This document shows, piece after piece, positions 9,693-18,745 of a stretch of 64,000 nt of DNA. The position numbers and the translations under genes were made by a program. The stretch lies in the NCBI RefSeq assembly GCF_036169555.1, contig NZ_CP108032.1, forward strand, positions 124,001 through 188,000. Reading direction: 5' to 3'. Under the pieces are notes generated by a model that saw only the letters and a list, made by a program, of their open reading frames with translations, had not been told where the DNA came from and ran no database searches. This DNA comes from Streptomyces sp. NBC_00306 (GTDB lineage Bacteria > Actinomycetota > Actinomycetes > Streptomycetales > Streptomycetaceae). Numbering within the stretch: the stretch's first letter is position 1; each line of letters opens with the position of its first letter.

Positions 9693-9726
9693 GACCGCCC
9701 TACACGGGTTTCCCGTCAGGGTGGTC
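9693..9726 (+). terminator. Nested hairpin terminator
   Basis: An outer stem GACCGCCCT / AGGGTGGTC (one G-T wobble) encloses an inner ACGGG-TTT-CCCGT hairpin, 15 bases after the oxidoreductase stop codon. Confidence 0.6.
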
Positions 9727-9961
9727 AGCGAAGCCGCCTGCGTCAGCTGGTGAGCGAGCAGTTCACGGGCCGCGAGCGTAGGCTGGAGATCACGTTCCGC
9801 GAGCATGGCGCCGAGGCTTGCACTCGCGTCCGGGTAGCCGAAGGAACGGGCGCCGCCAGGCGTGATCAACTACCTGCGCATCTCCTGATACTGACAATGC
9901 TCCGCCAGTTGCGGGCCTTCAGCGGCCATGCTCCAGCCGGAAGACGGCACAGGAGGTCGTT

Positions 9962-10444
9962 ATGGGCACCGCACAGCAGGACGGTGCAGCGAAAGTCGAT
10001 GAAGAGCCCACCATGGCCATGAACATCGAGGCCGTCGTGATGCCGGTGGCTGATGTCGATCGTGCCCTGAACTTCTACCAGGGCTTGGGGTGGAGGCTCG
10101 ATGCGGACTTCGAGGCGGGCCCGGAATTCCGGATCGTACAGCTGACTCCTCCAGGGTCGGGATGCTCGATCCAGTTCGGCCGCGGAGTCACTTCTGCGGC
10201 AGCAGGCTCCTCCCAGGGCACATACCTCGTCGTCAAAGACCTCGAGCAGGCCCGCGCCCGGCTGATCAGCCAGGGTGCCAAGGTCAGCGAGGTCTTCCAC
10301 CGCGTCTACGAGACCGGCGCCCAGGAACAGGTGAACGGCCCACATCCTCATGGCCTCAGTTACCAGTCGTACGCGACGTTCAGCGACCCGGACGGCAATG
10401 GGTGGCTGCTTCAAGAGGTCCGAGAGCGACAGCCGGGACGATGA
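9962..10444 (+). CDS. VOC family (glyoxalase/bleomycin-resistance) protein
   Basis: The product has 160 residues, starting at an ATG preceded by AGGAGG (9951-9956). The core starts at about residue 19 with the usual beta strand IEAVVMPVADVDRALNFYQGLGW and ends with TFSDPDGNGWLLQE, the typical metal-binding strand of the fold. The N-terminal 17 residues are polar and outside the domain. It could be a lyase, dioxygenase or binding protein; the sequence does not decide. It stands alone between other short genes. Confidence 0.85.
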   Translation: MGTAQQDGAAKVDEEPTMAMNIEAVVMPVADVDRALNFYQGLGWRLDADFEAGPEFRIVQLTPPGSGCSIQFGRGVTSAAAGSSQGTYLVVKDLEQARARLISQGAKVSEVFHRVYETGAQEQVNGPHPHGLSYQSYATFSDPDGNGWLLQEVRERQPGR

Positions 10445-10630
10445 CGGCCGCGACCGAAAAGGTCATGTCACGGCGATCACCCGCGTGAGATCTGCCGGCG
10501 ACCGAGGCGGGACGGTTTCACGCTTCATCCCCAGCGGTCGTACGGCATGGTGCACCCCGAGGTGGGGCTCAGAGGCGACCTCGGGGTTCGGGTCACCGAC
10601 TCGATTGACTGCTCAGCAGGAGGCCAGCAC

Positions 10631-11155
10631 ATGATCAGAGTCATACGGCCGCTTCTTCACGGCGCTGTCGCAGGACTCGCTGGTACGACCGCACTCAATA
10701 TTGCGGGCTATGCCGAAATCGCGCTTCGAGGTCGGCCCGTCAGTGAAACACCCGAGATCACCGTGCGCACCCTTGCCGAGAAGCTCGACATCCGAATCCC
10801 CGGGGACGATGAAGTCCGGGAGAACCGGATCGCCGGCCTCGCGCCCTTGACCGGGTACACCGTGGGGCTGGGCATGGGGGCCGCACTGTCAGTGGCACAG
10901 GCTGCTGGCTGGCCTCCGACGAAGACTTCTCGCTATGCCTTTGCTTCTCTCTTCGCCCTGACTGTCACCAATGCGCCGATCATGCTGCTGGGCATCTCGG
11001 ATCCACGGACCTGGGCACCCTCGGACTGGGTATCAGACATCATCCCCCACGTGCTCTTCGCTGCGGTCACCGTCCGCGTCCTCGAAAAGCTGGAAACATC
11101 GGGCATCAGGCGTGAGGCAGTGAGGGGTTTGCTGTGCACATCCGTCTGCCGTTGA
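10631..11155 (+). CDS. Hypothetical integral membrane protein
   Basis: A 174-residue protein with a CAGGAGG ribosome binding site 7 bases before the ATG. Hydrophobic stretches occur near the N-terminus (HGAVAGLAGTTALNIAGYAE), at about residues 70-90 and 100-120, and again near 140, suggesting four membrane segments. Charged loops separate them. I recognise no catalytic motif. No operon partner is evident: 185 bases separate it from the VOC gene. Confidence 0.7.
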   Translation: MIRVIRPLLHGAVAGLAGTTALNIAGYAEIALRGRPVSETPEITVRTLAEKLDIRIPGDDEVRENRIAGLAPLTGYTVGLGMGAALSVAQAAGWPPTKTSRYAFASLFALTVTNAPIMLLGISDPRTWAPSDWVSDIIPHVLFAAVTVRVLEKLETSGIRREAVRGLLCTSVCR

Positions 11156-11700
11156 CCGCCCACGACTGATACAGCAGGTTGCGCGGGCCGCGAGCCTCGG
11201 CCCCAGGCTCTCGCCGACCATGACGTCATGCGAGCGGAACAGGACGCCGAGGCGGCGCATGCTGCGTGTCGGCAATGCCGTATGGCGCCGGGTGCTTCCC
11301 GGCTCGAGTCCGACCCATACCGGCGAGTAAACGAGCTATCGCCTGCCGCGTTCCGCATCCGACTTCATTCCGCACGCGAAGCGTGAACCTCCCCATCGGC
11401 GCAGCCTGTTGGAGTTCTTGAGCGGAGTTCGTGAAGCCGCGAACTCTACACTTTCACCCGTTTGAACCCATTAATCCGGAATGTTACCGTTTCCCTCTGG
11501 GGCTTGAGTTCCCGCGCCGCCCGTCGGTCGACCTCGCAGATGCCCTGCGAGGCTCGCACGCGTCAACGGCTGCCACATCGATGGATGCCAGCGCCCGCCT
11601 CGTCGGTCCTGGGCGCGCGTATCCGTGTCCAGCTCACGGGAGTTACTCGGTTCAGCCCCTGGCCCGCAGGGGCGGGCCCGGTGCTCGTCAGGGAGAGGAC
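11156..11700. other. 545-bp stretch without a supported gene
   Basis: The reading frame of the epoxide hydrolase stays open upstream to 11431, but the translation there has no recognisable family features. The CAGGGAG site just before 11701 makes the later start far better. I see no terminator or operator I would defend here. Confidence 0.5.
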
Positions 11701-12909
11701 ATGTCCGCATCAACCGACACCTCGACAATCCAGCCGTTCACTTTCGACTTCCCCGATGCGGAACTGGATGACCTCCGAGCTCGGATCGCCGCGACGCGCT
11801 GGTCCGAGCCGGAGACCGTCAGGGACCAGTCGCAGGGGACACCTCAGAAGACGCTCAAGGAACTGGCTCGCTACTGGGCCGAGGAGTACGACTGGCGCAA
11901 GGTCGAAGCCAAGCTGAAGGCGCTGCCGCACTTCACGACCGAGATCGACGGGCTCGACATCCACTTCATCCACCTCAGGTCGAAGCATGAGGATGCCCTG
12001 CCGCTCCTCGTGACGCACGGCTGGCCCGGTTCGGTCATCGAGCAGCTGAAGATCATCGAGCCGCTCGCCGATCCCACCGTCCACGGCGGGACTGCCGCCG
12101 ACGCGTTCCACCTGGTGGTGCCGTCGATGCCCGGCTACGGCTTCTCAGGCAAGCCGACCGAGAGCGGCTGGAACCCCCAGCGGATGGCCAAGGCATGGGG
12201 CGAGCTCATGAATCGCCTCGGGTACACCCGCTACGTCGCCTCGGGCGGCGACTGGGGCGCGATCGTCACCGAACAGATGGGACTCCAGGAGCCCGAAGGA
12301 CTGATCGGCTTCCACACCAACATGGCCAACGCGGTTCCACCGGACATCATGACCGCCATAGAGGGAAGCGCTCCGCTGCCCCCCGACGTCTCCCTCACCC
12401 CGGAAGAGACCGAAGCCGTCGAGCAACTCCGATCCGCCTACGCGGACGTGCCCTACGCGTACCAGATGGGTACCGCCCCCCAGACGCTGGCCGCTCTGGT
12501 GGACTCGCCTGTCGGTCTCGCGGCGTTCATGCTCGACCACGACTGGCAGAGCCTGGAGATGATCTCCCGGTCCTTCGCAGGAAAGCCCGAAGGACTCACG
12601 CCCGACGACGTCCTCGACAACATCACGCTGTTCTGGCTGATGAAGTCGGCCGTGTCCGCGGCACGCCTGTACTGGGAGAACGCTCGGGCCGGGATCTCCT
12701 TCTTCGGCGCCAAGGGAGTCAAACTCCCCGTCGCCGTCAGCGTCTTCCCCACCGAGATGTACCGGCCCCCGAAGAGCTGGGCAGAGAAGGCCTACCCGCA
12801 CCTCATCCACTACAACAAGCTCCCCAAGGGAGGCCACTTCGCCGCATGGGAGCAACCCGACTACCTCATCGAAGACATCCGCACCGGCCTGCGTTCGCTG
12901 CGTACGTGA
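11701..12909 (+). CDS. Epoxide hydrolase (EHN domain plus alpha/beta hydrolase)
   Basis: A 402-residue enzyme expected to open epoxides to diols. Residues 10-115 form the epoxide-hydrolase N-terminal domain (FDFPDAELDDLRARIAATRW). The oxyanion-hole motif is HGWPGS (106-111), the nucleophile Asp is D184 in SGGDWGAIV, and the catalytic His is about H379 in GGHFAAWEQPD. These match microsomal-type and juvenile-hormone-type epoxide hydrolases found widely in Streptomyces. The ATG at 11701 has CAGGGAG 7 bases upstream. A hairpin follows the gene, so it is probably a single-gene unit. Confidence 0.93.
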   Translation: MSASTDTSTIQPFTFDFPDAELDDLRARIAATRWSEPETVRDQSQGTPQKTLKELARYWAEEYDWRKVEAKLKALPHFTTEIDGLDIHFIHLRSKHEDALPLLVTHGWPGSVIEQLKIIEPLADPTVHGGTAADAFHLVVPSMPGYGFSGKPTESGWNPQRMAKAWGELMNRLGYTRYVASGGDWGAIVTEQMGLQEPEGLIGFHTNMANAVPPDIMTAIEGSAPLPPDVSLTPEETEAVEQLRSAYADVPYAYQMGTAPQTLAALVDSPVGLAAFMLDHDWQSLEMISRSFAGKPEGLTPDDVLDNITLFWLMKSAVSAARLYWENARAGISFFGAKGVKLPVAVSVFPTEMYRPPKSWAEKAYPHLIHYNKLPKGGHFAAWEQPDYLIEDIRTGLRSLRT

Positions 12910-12964
12910 CCTGTCGGGCCACGCCCTCGGTCAGCGAGTACCCGGGAGGCTGATTCATTGGCGG

Positions 12965-12995
12965 GCCCCTCACAGCTTCCCCGGCCGTGAGGGGC
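12965..12995 (+). terminator. Hairpin terminator after epoxide hydrolase
   Basis: A perfect 9-bp stem GCCCCTCAC / GTGAGGGGC with a 13-base loop, about 55 bases after the stop codon. The remaining sequence up to 13391 shows no gene I can support. Confidence 0.65.
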
Positions 12996-13394
12996 TCCGG
13001 GCAGAGCAACACCGCTGACGTCCACCGGAGTTCTCCCGTTCAGCGCACGCGAGTGCCCGACGGACTGACACCGGCGCAAAGCACTCGCCGACCGAGCAAT
13101 CACCGCCGCACTGCTCAGATCACTGACCGCCGCTGGGAAAGGATGGCTGCACCATAGCCAGTTGACATGTCGTCAGCAGAACCTTTGAGTGTCGCTGTCC
13201 AGCCAGACCCCCGCGCGATCGGGCGCCGCGGCGTGGTCCGGCAGCGCAGTTGATCAGCAGCCCTCTCCCTCTCGGGCGCCTCGCCCGGCCGTGCCGTGCA
13301 GCAGCCACCGGGGGACCACATGCGTCTGGCCGGGCGGACACCTAGGCTAAAAGGATGCATTTGCGACAAACGTAATCGAGGAGGCGCATGTGTG

Positions 13395-14090
13395 ATGGCG
13401 AAGATCTTGTTCATCGTGAGTGGGGCGACGTACTGGGTACTCAAGGACGGCACGCGGTACGCAACCGGTTACTGGGCCGAGGAGTTCGCCAACCCCTACA
13501 AGGCCGTCACGGATGCCGGCCACGAGGTCGTGGTTGCGACACCGGGCGGAACGACCCCGAACGTCGACATGATGAGCCTGCGCCCATCGATGGCAGGCGG
13601 TGAGCAGGGAGCCCTGGACCTGGAAGCCATCATTCGCGACGCCGAGGTGATGCGCCGCCCGATCAAACTGTCGGACGTACGCCTCGAGGACTACGACGCG
13701 GTCTACCTGCCGGGCGGTCATGGCCCGATGTCGGACCTCGCCTTCGACGCGGACGCCGGCCGGCTGCTGACAGCCCAACTCGCCTCGGGCAACCCGCTCT
13801 TCATCGTGTGCCACGCTCCCGCCGCGCTGCTGTCCACCAGGATCCACGGTGTGTCGCCCTTCAAGGGCTACAAGGCCACGGGCTTCACCAACGAAGAGGA
13901 AGAGGGTGTCGGACTGGCTTCCAGGGCGCCTTGGCTGCTGGAGACGGAGCTGAAGGAGAAGGTCGGCGTCGAGTACAGCCGCGGACCGATCTGGGAGCCG
14001 TACATGGTCGAAGACCGCAACCTGGTCACCGGGCAGAACCCCCACTCCGCAGCGATTCTGGCGGAGCGAATGCTGAAGATCCTCGCCTGA
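13395..14090 (+). CDS. DJ-1/PfpI family protein (Hsp31-like class I glutamine amidotransferase fold)
   Basis: The product has 231 residues. The nucleophile elbow is FIVCHAPAALL (C139, H140), the conserved Glu lies in the GYWAEEF segment near residue 29, and GGHGPMSDL (107-115) forms the loop before the elbow. This matches Hsp31-type members with glyoxalase III or chaperone activity, though activity cannot be read from sequence. GAGGAGG at 13378-13384 serves either the ATG at 13395 or a GTG just before it. It is convergent with the PPOX gene. Confidence 0.9.
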   Translation: MAKILFIVSGATYWVLKDGTRYATGYWAEEFANPYKAVTDAGHEVVVATPGGTTPNVDMMSLRPSMAGGEQGALDLEAIIRDAEVMRRPIKLSDVRLEDYDAVYLPGGHGPMSDLAFDADAGRLLTAQLASGNPLFIVCHAPAALLSTRIHGVSPFKGYKATGFTNEEEEGVGLASRAPWLLETELKEKVGVEYSRGPIWEPYMVEDRNLVTGQNPHSAAILAERMLKILA

Positions 14091-14402
14091 CAGACACGGC
14101 TGGATCTGCACAGTTCCGTCCGATCCCCCCGCAAGCGGGTACCGCAGGCCCGGCGTTTCCATTTCCATGATCTCCGGGAGGACTCTGACCGCACCCGCTG
14201 AGGCGAAGGCGAAGCGCACCTGACATTTCTGCGGGCGCACCAGGCCGCATCCACCACCCGCGACGACTCGGCGAGAGGATGGCGCACGGCCGTGTGCGGC
14301 ACCTGGCACACAGCCTGGTCCGCCGATCGAATCATGATCGTCCGTGGTGTCGTGCGCGCGCTCAGGTGAGGCCGCTCGGCGGCGGCATGGCGCGCAGACC
14401 CG
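14091..14402. other. 312-bp gap between convergent genes
   Basis: Only a short CCCGC-AA-GCGGG hairpin (14128-14139) is visible, perhaps a weak terminator. No gene is supported on either strand. Confidence 0.5.
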
Positions 14403-14948
14403 CTAGAACGTGTAGCGGGTGTGGCTGAATACCTGGCCATCGTGCCCGAAGCTGTACGCCGTGCCGGGTGTCACCGCAAACAGCAGGTCGTTGCCCGTGC
14501 GGATGCTGTCGCCGTGGCCGTAGAAGATCCCCTCCGGTGAGGTGATGCGGTCTCCGTACTGCGCCTCGAACGCGGCGATGACCTCGTCCCGCCGCGCCGG
14601 CTCCGTGACCCGCTCCGCCGTGCCCTCGATCACGATGTCGAGGCCTTCGGCGAATGAGTTCTGCCCTGTGGTGAGGGCGCAGTGGTCATTGCCGGCCAGG
14701 TTCTTCGCCTTCTGCTCGCCGGGCCCGACGCTGAAATACAGCGCCCCGTCGTGCCAGGCGGCGATCAGCGGAGTGACGTGCAACCGGCCGTCCGGCCGGA
14801 CCGTGGTGAGCCAGAAGATCTCGGCAGCTTGCAGCCGGCGCTGGGCCTCGCTCCAGTCGGTCGCCTTGACGTCCTCCGTACCGGGGCGCGGGTTGAGCGC
14901 TGAGCTGTAGCGGGCGTCGAGCTCGGTCTTCGGCTGCTTCGGCGTCAT
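14403..14948 (-). CDS. Pyridoxamine 5'-phosphate oxidase family (split-barrel FMN/F420-binding) protein
   Basis: A 181-residue split-barrel protein. The motif FWLTTVRPDGRLHVTPLIAAW (about residues 44-64) is the usual flavin- or F420-binding strand pair, and GPGEQKAKNLAGNDHCALTTG follows. Actinobacterial members of this type are often F420-dependent reductases, but the cofactor is not proven here. GGAAGGAG lies 7 bases before the ATG. It is divergent from the PAS-SpoIIE gene and convergent with the DJ-1 gene. Confidence 0.87.
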   Translation of the reverse strand: MTPKQPKTELDARYSSALNPRPGTEDVKATDWSEAQRRLQAAEIFWLTTVRPDGRLHVTPLIAAWHDGALYFSVGPGEQKAKNLAGNDHCALTTGQNSFAEGLDIVIEGTAERVTEPARRDEVIAAFEAQYGDRITSPEGIFYGHGDSIRTGNDLLFAVTPGTAYSFGHDGQVFSHTRYTF

Positions 14949-15219
14949 GCGGAACTCCTTCCCTCGTCCTGTGACAAAGGCTACGCAGCCCAGCCGCGCG
15001 GCGCTCGGCCCGGCTTCCTGCAGAGATCACCGGGCACGAGGACACTGTGGAGCGGCGCCGCTGTCCGGGCAGTCCGCCCAGGTCAGCTCCGGTCCGCCAT
15101 GGTCCGGCAAGGGGCCGAACGGACCACACCGGTACATTCCAGCGCTCCGCAGTACACAGGGCGTGGCATCGTGGAAGCCAAGATCTGACAGGTTGGCCGG
15201 GCGTGCGGGCAGGTGGATC

Positions 15220-16452
15220 GTGAACGGACCCGTCATCGACTTCCAGGCCGTTTTCCAGGCCCTGCCGGGCGCGGTCGCACTGCTGACGCCGGACCTGGTG
15301 TACGCGGACGTCAACGAGGCGTACCTGTCCATGTCCGGTCGCACCCGTGACCAGCTCATCGGCCGCTACGTCTTCGATGTCTTCCCCGACAACCCCGGCG
15401 ACCCGGACGCCACGGGTGTGCGCAATCTGCATGCCTCACTGCGGCGCGTGGCTGCCACCGGTGAGCGCGACACCATGGCCCTGCAGCGCTACGACGTGGC
15501 GGACTCCGAGCAGCCCGGCGTATGGCAGGAGCGGTACTGGAGTCCCGTCAACGTCCCCGTCCTCGCGCGGGACGGCACCGTGACACTGATCGTGCACCGG
15601 GTCGAGGAAGTCACCGAACTCATCAAAGCCCGCGGCAACCGCGGTGGCGGCGACCGCACCCAAGTCCTCGAGGCCGAGCTCTACACCCGCGCCCGGGAGC
15701 TGCAGGAACTCAACAAACGCCTGCGCCAGGCCCATGCCCGCGAACGCGAGGTCGCCCTCCACCTCCAGCAGTCGATGCTGCCCGCGCCGCGCCCCCTGGG
15801 CCACCACCGAGCAGCCGTCCGCTATCGGCCCGCCACGGGAGCCTTGAACGTGTGCGGCGACTGGTACGACCTCGTGGACCTGCCCGAGACAGGCCGTACG
15901 GCCGTCGCCGTCGGAGACGTCGTCGGCCACGGCCTGCGGGCGGCAGGCGTCATGGGCCAGCTCCGCAGCGCCCTGTCCGCTGCCTCCCGCGTCGCCGGTG
16001 GCCCGGCCGAAGCCCTGGAGGTCCTCGGCCTGTACGCCCGATACGTCGACGGCGCCGAATCCACCACCGCCGCATCCGTCTTCATCGACTGGGCCGGCCG
16101 CACCCTCACCTACAGCAGCGCCGGCCATCCCCCACCGGCGGTGTGCGACCCCCAGGGCACCGTCACCTTCCTCGACCAGGCCACCGATCCCCCGCTCGGA
16201 GCCCGGCCCGAACACGTCCCCAGACCCCAGGCCCATGCCGCGTTCGCCGACGGCTCCGCACTCGTCCTCTACACCGACGGCCTCGTCGAACGCCGCCAGG
16301 AAGACATCGGCACCGGCCTCGAGCGCCTTGCCGACTCCCTCGCCCGTCACCGCACCGCCGACCCCGACAGGCTCAGCGACGCCCTCTTGGCCGACCTGAT
16401 CCCTCCGGCCGGCCTCACCGATGACACCGCCTTGATCGTCGTGCGTCTGTGA
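15220..16452 (+). CDS. PAS domain-containing SpoIIE/PP2C-type serine phosphatase
   Basis: The product has 410 residues. Residues 5-115 form a PAS domain (FQALPGAVALLTPDLVYADVNEAYL). Residues 140-185 form a helical, probably coiled-coil linker (ELYTRARELQELNKRLRQAH). Residues 185-408 form a SpoIIE phosphatase with the metal motifs GDWYDLVDL, VAVGDVVGHG and LVLYTDGLVERR and the C-terminal TDDTALIVVRL. Such proteins dephosphorylate anti-sigma-factor antagonists in partner-switching networks. The start is GTG at 15220, with a modest AGGTGG upstream; longer forms lack domain similarity. No anti-sigma partner is adjacent. Confidence 0.92.
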   Translation: MNGPVIDFQAVFQALPGAVALLTPDLVYADVNEAYLSMSGRTRDQLIGRYVFDVFPDNPGDPDATGVRNLHASLRRVAATGERDTMALQRYDVADSEQPGVWQERYWSPVNVPVLARDGTVTLIVHRVEEVTELIKARGNRGGGDRTQVLEAELYTRARELQELNKRLRQAHAREREVALHLQQSMLPAPRPLGHHRAAVRYRPATGALNVCGDWYDLVDLPETGRTAVAVGDVVGHGLRAAGVMGQLRSALSAASRVAGGPAEALEVLGLYARYVDGAESTTAASVFIDWAGRTLTYSSAGHPPPAVCDPQGTVTFLDQATDPPLGARPEHVPRPQAHAAFADGSALVLYTDGLVERRQEDIGTGLERLADSLARHRTADPDRLSDALLADLIPPAGLTDDTALIVVRL

Positions 16453-16550
16453 CCGGGAAACTGCGGACCCTAGGACACCCGGCCGGCTCGCCTCGGCACC
16501 TGTGACCGCGCCGCGCCCAGGACCGCCCTTGAGCGTGGTGGAGCACATGA

Positions 16551-17039
16551 TCACGCCGCCCAGGCATCGTTCAGTTCCGTGAGGTGCCGTGTGATCGTGT
16601 GCCTTTCCTGAAAAGACGTTCCGAGCAGGGAGACGTGTTTCCAGCTGAGGGTGGCGTCGGGCTCGATGAGGAAGACAGAGCGTCGAAGTCCGATCCACGG
16701 GGCAGCTATGCCGAACCTCCGGGCCACTGTGCGGTCGCTGTCCGACAGCAGTGGCATCCTCAGGCCGTGTTTCCTGGCGAACTCCTCGTGGCTGTCGACG
16801 CTCTGTGGGCTGATCGCCCACACCTGCGCCCCGCAGTCGATGAATTCCTCGAGACCGCTGGAGTAGGAACACAACTGCCTCGTGGACACACCACTGTCGT
16901 CTGCGGGGTAGAAGGCCAGGACGAGCGGCTGCTCCCGCCTGCGCGACAGTGAGAAGTCCTGCCGCAGGAATGCGTCTCCGACCAGGACGCCGCCCGGCAG
17001 GGTGAAGGTCTCGACAGGATCGCCTATTGCAGGAGACAC
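16551..17039 (-). CDS. Peroxiredoxin (AhpC/TSA, PrxQ-like) lacking the peroxidatic cysteine
   Basis: A 162-residue thioredoxin-fold protein. The active-site segment reads AFYPADDSGVSTRQLCSY. In PrxQ/BCP proteins the equivalent is FYPxDxTPxCTxEAC, so the peroxidatic Cys is Ser52 here (codon TCC, one base from TGC) and the TP is SG, while the resolving Cys (C57) remains. The rest of the fold is intact (WAISPQSVDSHEEFARKHGL, LLSDSDRTVARRFGI). It may be inactive as a peroxidase or use another role. The GTG start has GAGGGAG about 10 bases upstream. Confidence 0.85.
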   Translation of the reverse strand: MSPAIGDPVETFTLPGGVLVGDAFLRQDFSLSRRREQPLVLAFYPADDSGVSTRQLCSYSSGLEEFIDCGAQVWAISPQSVDSHEEFARKHGLRMPLLSDSDRTVARRFGIAAPWIGLRRSVFLIEPDATLSWKHVSLLGTSFQERHTITRHLTELNDAWAA

Positions 17040-18026
17040 GATGGTCCACTCCCTCGTACGTCAGTAGCCACTGCTGGAACCACCCCTCGAAGGGGCATTG
17101 AATGACGCAGGATCCGAACGACCGGCCAGCAGAGCATGCAAGGTGGCGGGCCCACCTCGGTCGATGGTCGTCCTGGTCGTTCTCACAGGGACCATTCGGA
17201 GCCGGACGGCGAACGGATGGGTGCATCACTCGGCCGAATAGAGATCATCAGCGGTGGCCCGCCGATTCGGCACAGGAGCCGCAGGTCGGCCGGCGAGGAG
17301 CCGGCAGTCGTACGGCTGCCGGTCGCCCGAAAGGGTGACGTTCGGTCGGATCGCCATCCTCGAACGCAGCTGGATCCGGGTCTTGTGAGGTGGCGGGAGG
17401 TGCGAGCGGCGCATCCTGCGGCCGGCCGTGGCGGGTGGAGGCAGCCCCAGGCACGGTGCCAGGTATCTCCAGGGGAAAGGTGCCCGGGCAAGAGGGCGCA
17501 GGAAACAGCCGGTTCCCTGCGTGCTTTCCGCGGTCCCCCACTTCCCGTCAGCAGCCTGCTGGTGATCAGCGAAACACCGGTTCGGACACCCTGTTGCCTG
17601 GCAGCACAGGTGGTGTCCGAACCGGTGTCGTAAAGCGTTCAGCGCGTACCTGGTACACAGTCCCGCACGGCTGAGGCACGGCTCACGCCAACCGGCTGCG
17701 GTCTCCTGGGGAAGTCTGAGTCGACGACCGAGCCCGGGTCTACTCGCGGGTTGGATACCGTCGGGCCCGTGATGCCCGAGTGAGCGTTTGCCGGCCGGCC
17801 ACCGGTCAGAGATTCCCTCACCGCGTCAGCCGCAGCGAGTGGCACGGTGATCGCATCCCACCGGGGCGGAAGGCGACGTTCGGGATTCCTCCACATAGGT
17901 TATTCGGAGCGGACGACCCGCTGGATCGCCCGCGCGGGCCACGACTTCCATGCCCCACCCGTCCGACGTCGATGTCCCGGCGTCGTCGGTCCTCTCCGGT
18001 GGGAAGGCCCTCGACGTCGCCGGATA
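17040..18026. other. 987-bp region with no supported gene
   Basis: Several open frames cross this region but none has a good start, ribosome binding site or recognisable motif. Its one clear feature is the long inverted repeat at 17574-17628, listed separately. It lies between the 5' end of the peroxiredoxin-like gene and the 3' end of the GYD gene. Confidence 0.5.
17574..17628. repeat. Perfect 17-bp inverted repeat with 21-base loop
   Basis: The left arm ACACCGGTTCGGACACC (17574-17590) is exactly complementary to the right arm GGTGTCCGAACCGGTGT (17612-17628). The loop itself can pair weakly (TTGCC / GGCAG). No gene end is close, so it is not an obvious terminator; it could be an operator pair, a structured RNA or the relic of an insertion. 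Confidence 0.85.
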
Positions 18027-18347
18027 TCACGCACCGGGGGCGCGAAAGACGACCTGCCGCCGGGCGGCCTCATCGATCTCGTCGACGGTGAGCAGAGGGA
18101 CGGCCCGGGTGTGGAGGGCTCCGCTGGCCTTGACGGTGAGGCTGACGGCGGCCATGGAGACCGGGTCGGGGAAGTCGAGGATGAGCACGATGTCGTCCTC
18201 CCCGAAGGCGAAGTACATGGCTTCGACCTGCCCGCCGAGTCCGGTGACGACCTGCTCGACGGCGGCGCGACGGCCGCTCGCGCCTTCATCGAGCAGCCCC
18301 TTGGCGCCCTCGGGCGTGTACGTGGCCTGGATGAGAAACTTTGGCAT
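18027..18347 (-). CDS. GYD domain-containing protein
   Basis: A 106-residue protein starting MPKFLIQATYTPEGAKGL. The segment EAMYFAFGEDDIVLILDFPD is the core of the GYD (ferredoxin-like alpha/beta) family, here with FGEDD in the place of the Gly-Tyr-Asp strand. The family has no settled function. AGGAAG lies 8 bases before the ATG. It ends in a conserved-looking VPLLTVDEIDEAAR segment. No operon partner is apparent. Confidence 0.88.
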   Translation of the reverse strand: MPKFLIQATYTPEGAKGLLDEGASGRRAAVEQVVTGLGGQVEAMYFAFGEDDIVLILDFPDPVSMAAVSLTVKASGALHTRAVPLLTVDEIDEAARRQVVFRAPGA

Positions 18348-18745
18348 CGGGATGCTTCCTGCCCATCGCTTGTCAGGTCTGCATGGCCTTCCCGGTATCG
18401 CGTCCGCCGCTATCCGCGGTTCGGCGGATTCACTCGTTGGAACCCCAGCCCCTCGGATGGCCAAGGTGGTCGACCGAGCCCCTCGCGACATCTCTGTCAT
18501 TGACGGCATGGTCGGCATCGTCGGCGAGCGGACGCTCACCGCGCTGCACGAAGTGCAGCAGTCCGACGCGGGCAAGCAAGGCAACCGTGGGGCGGGGAGC
18601 GCAGCAGGCCGAAGTCTCGCGCCCCCACGGCGGGAGCGGGGACCTCGTCCGCTGACTCGCCCCCTGGCAGCGGGGAGGGGCGGGCAGTCTGTGACATGCC
18701 GCCGACGAAGCGTCTCTGATGATGGGCGCTGACCGCCCCACAGTC
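18348..18745. other. 398-bp gap without a supported gene
   Basis: I see no gene, operator or terminator I would defend between the GYD and GNAT genes; both are on the minus strand. Confidence 0.45.

Noticed and set aside
9675..11275. Two minus-strand patches (near 9675-9869 and 11033-11275) with loosely similar sequence around PxLAAR
   Set aside because: The similarity is short, neither patch has a good start or domain, and GC-rich shadows often give such matches.
11431..11700. Upstream in-frame extension of the epoxide hydrolase
   Set aside because: It has no family similarity and no ribosome binding site; the ATG at 11701 has both.
17136..17896. Several open frames between the peroxiredoxin-like and GYD genes
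   Set aside because: None has a convincing start, and the translations show no recognisable motif.
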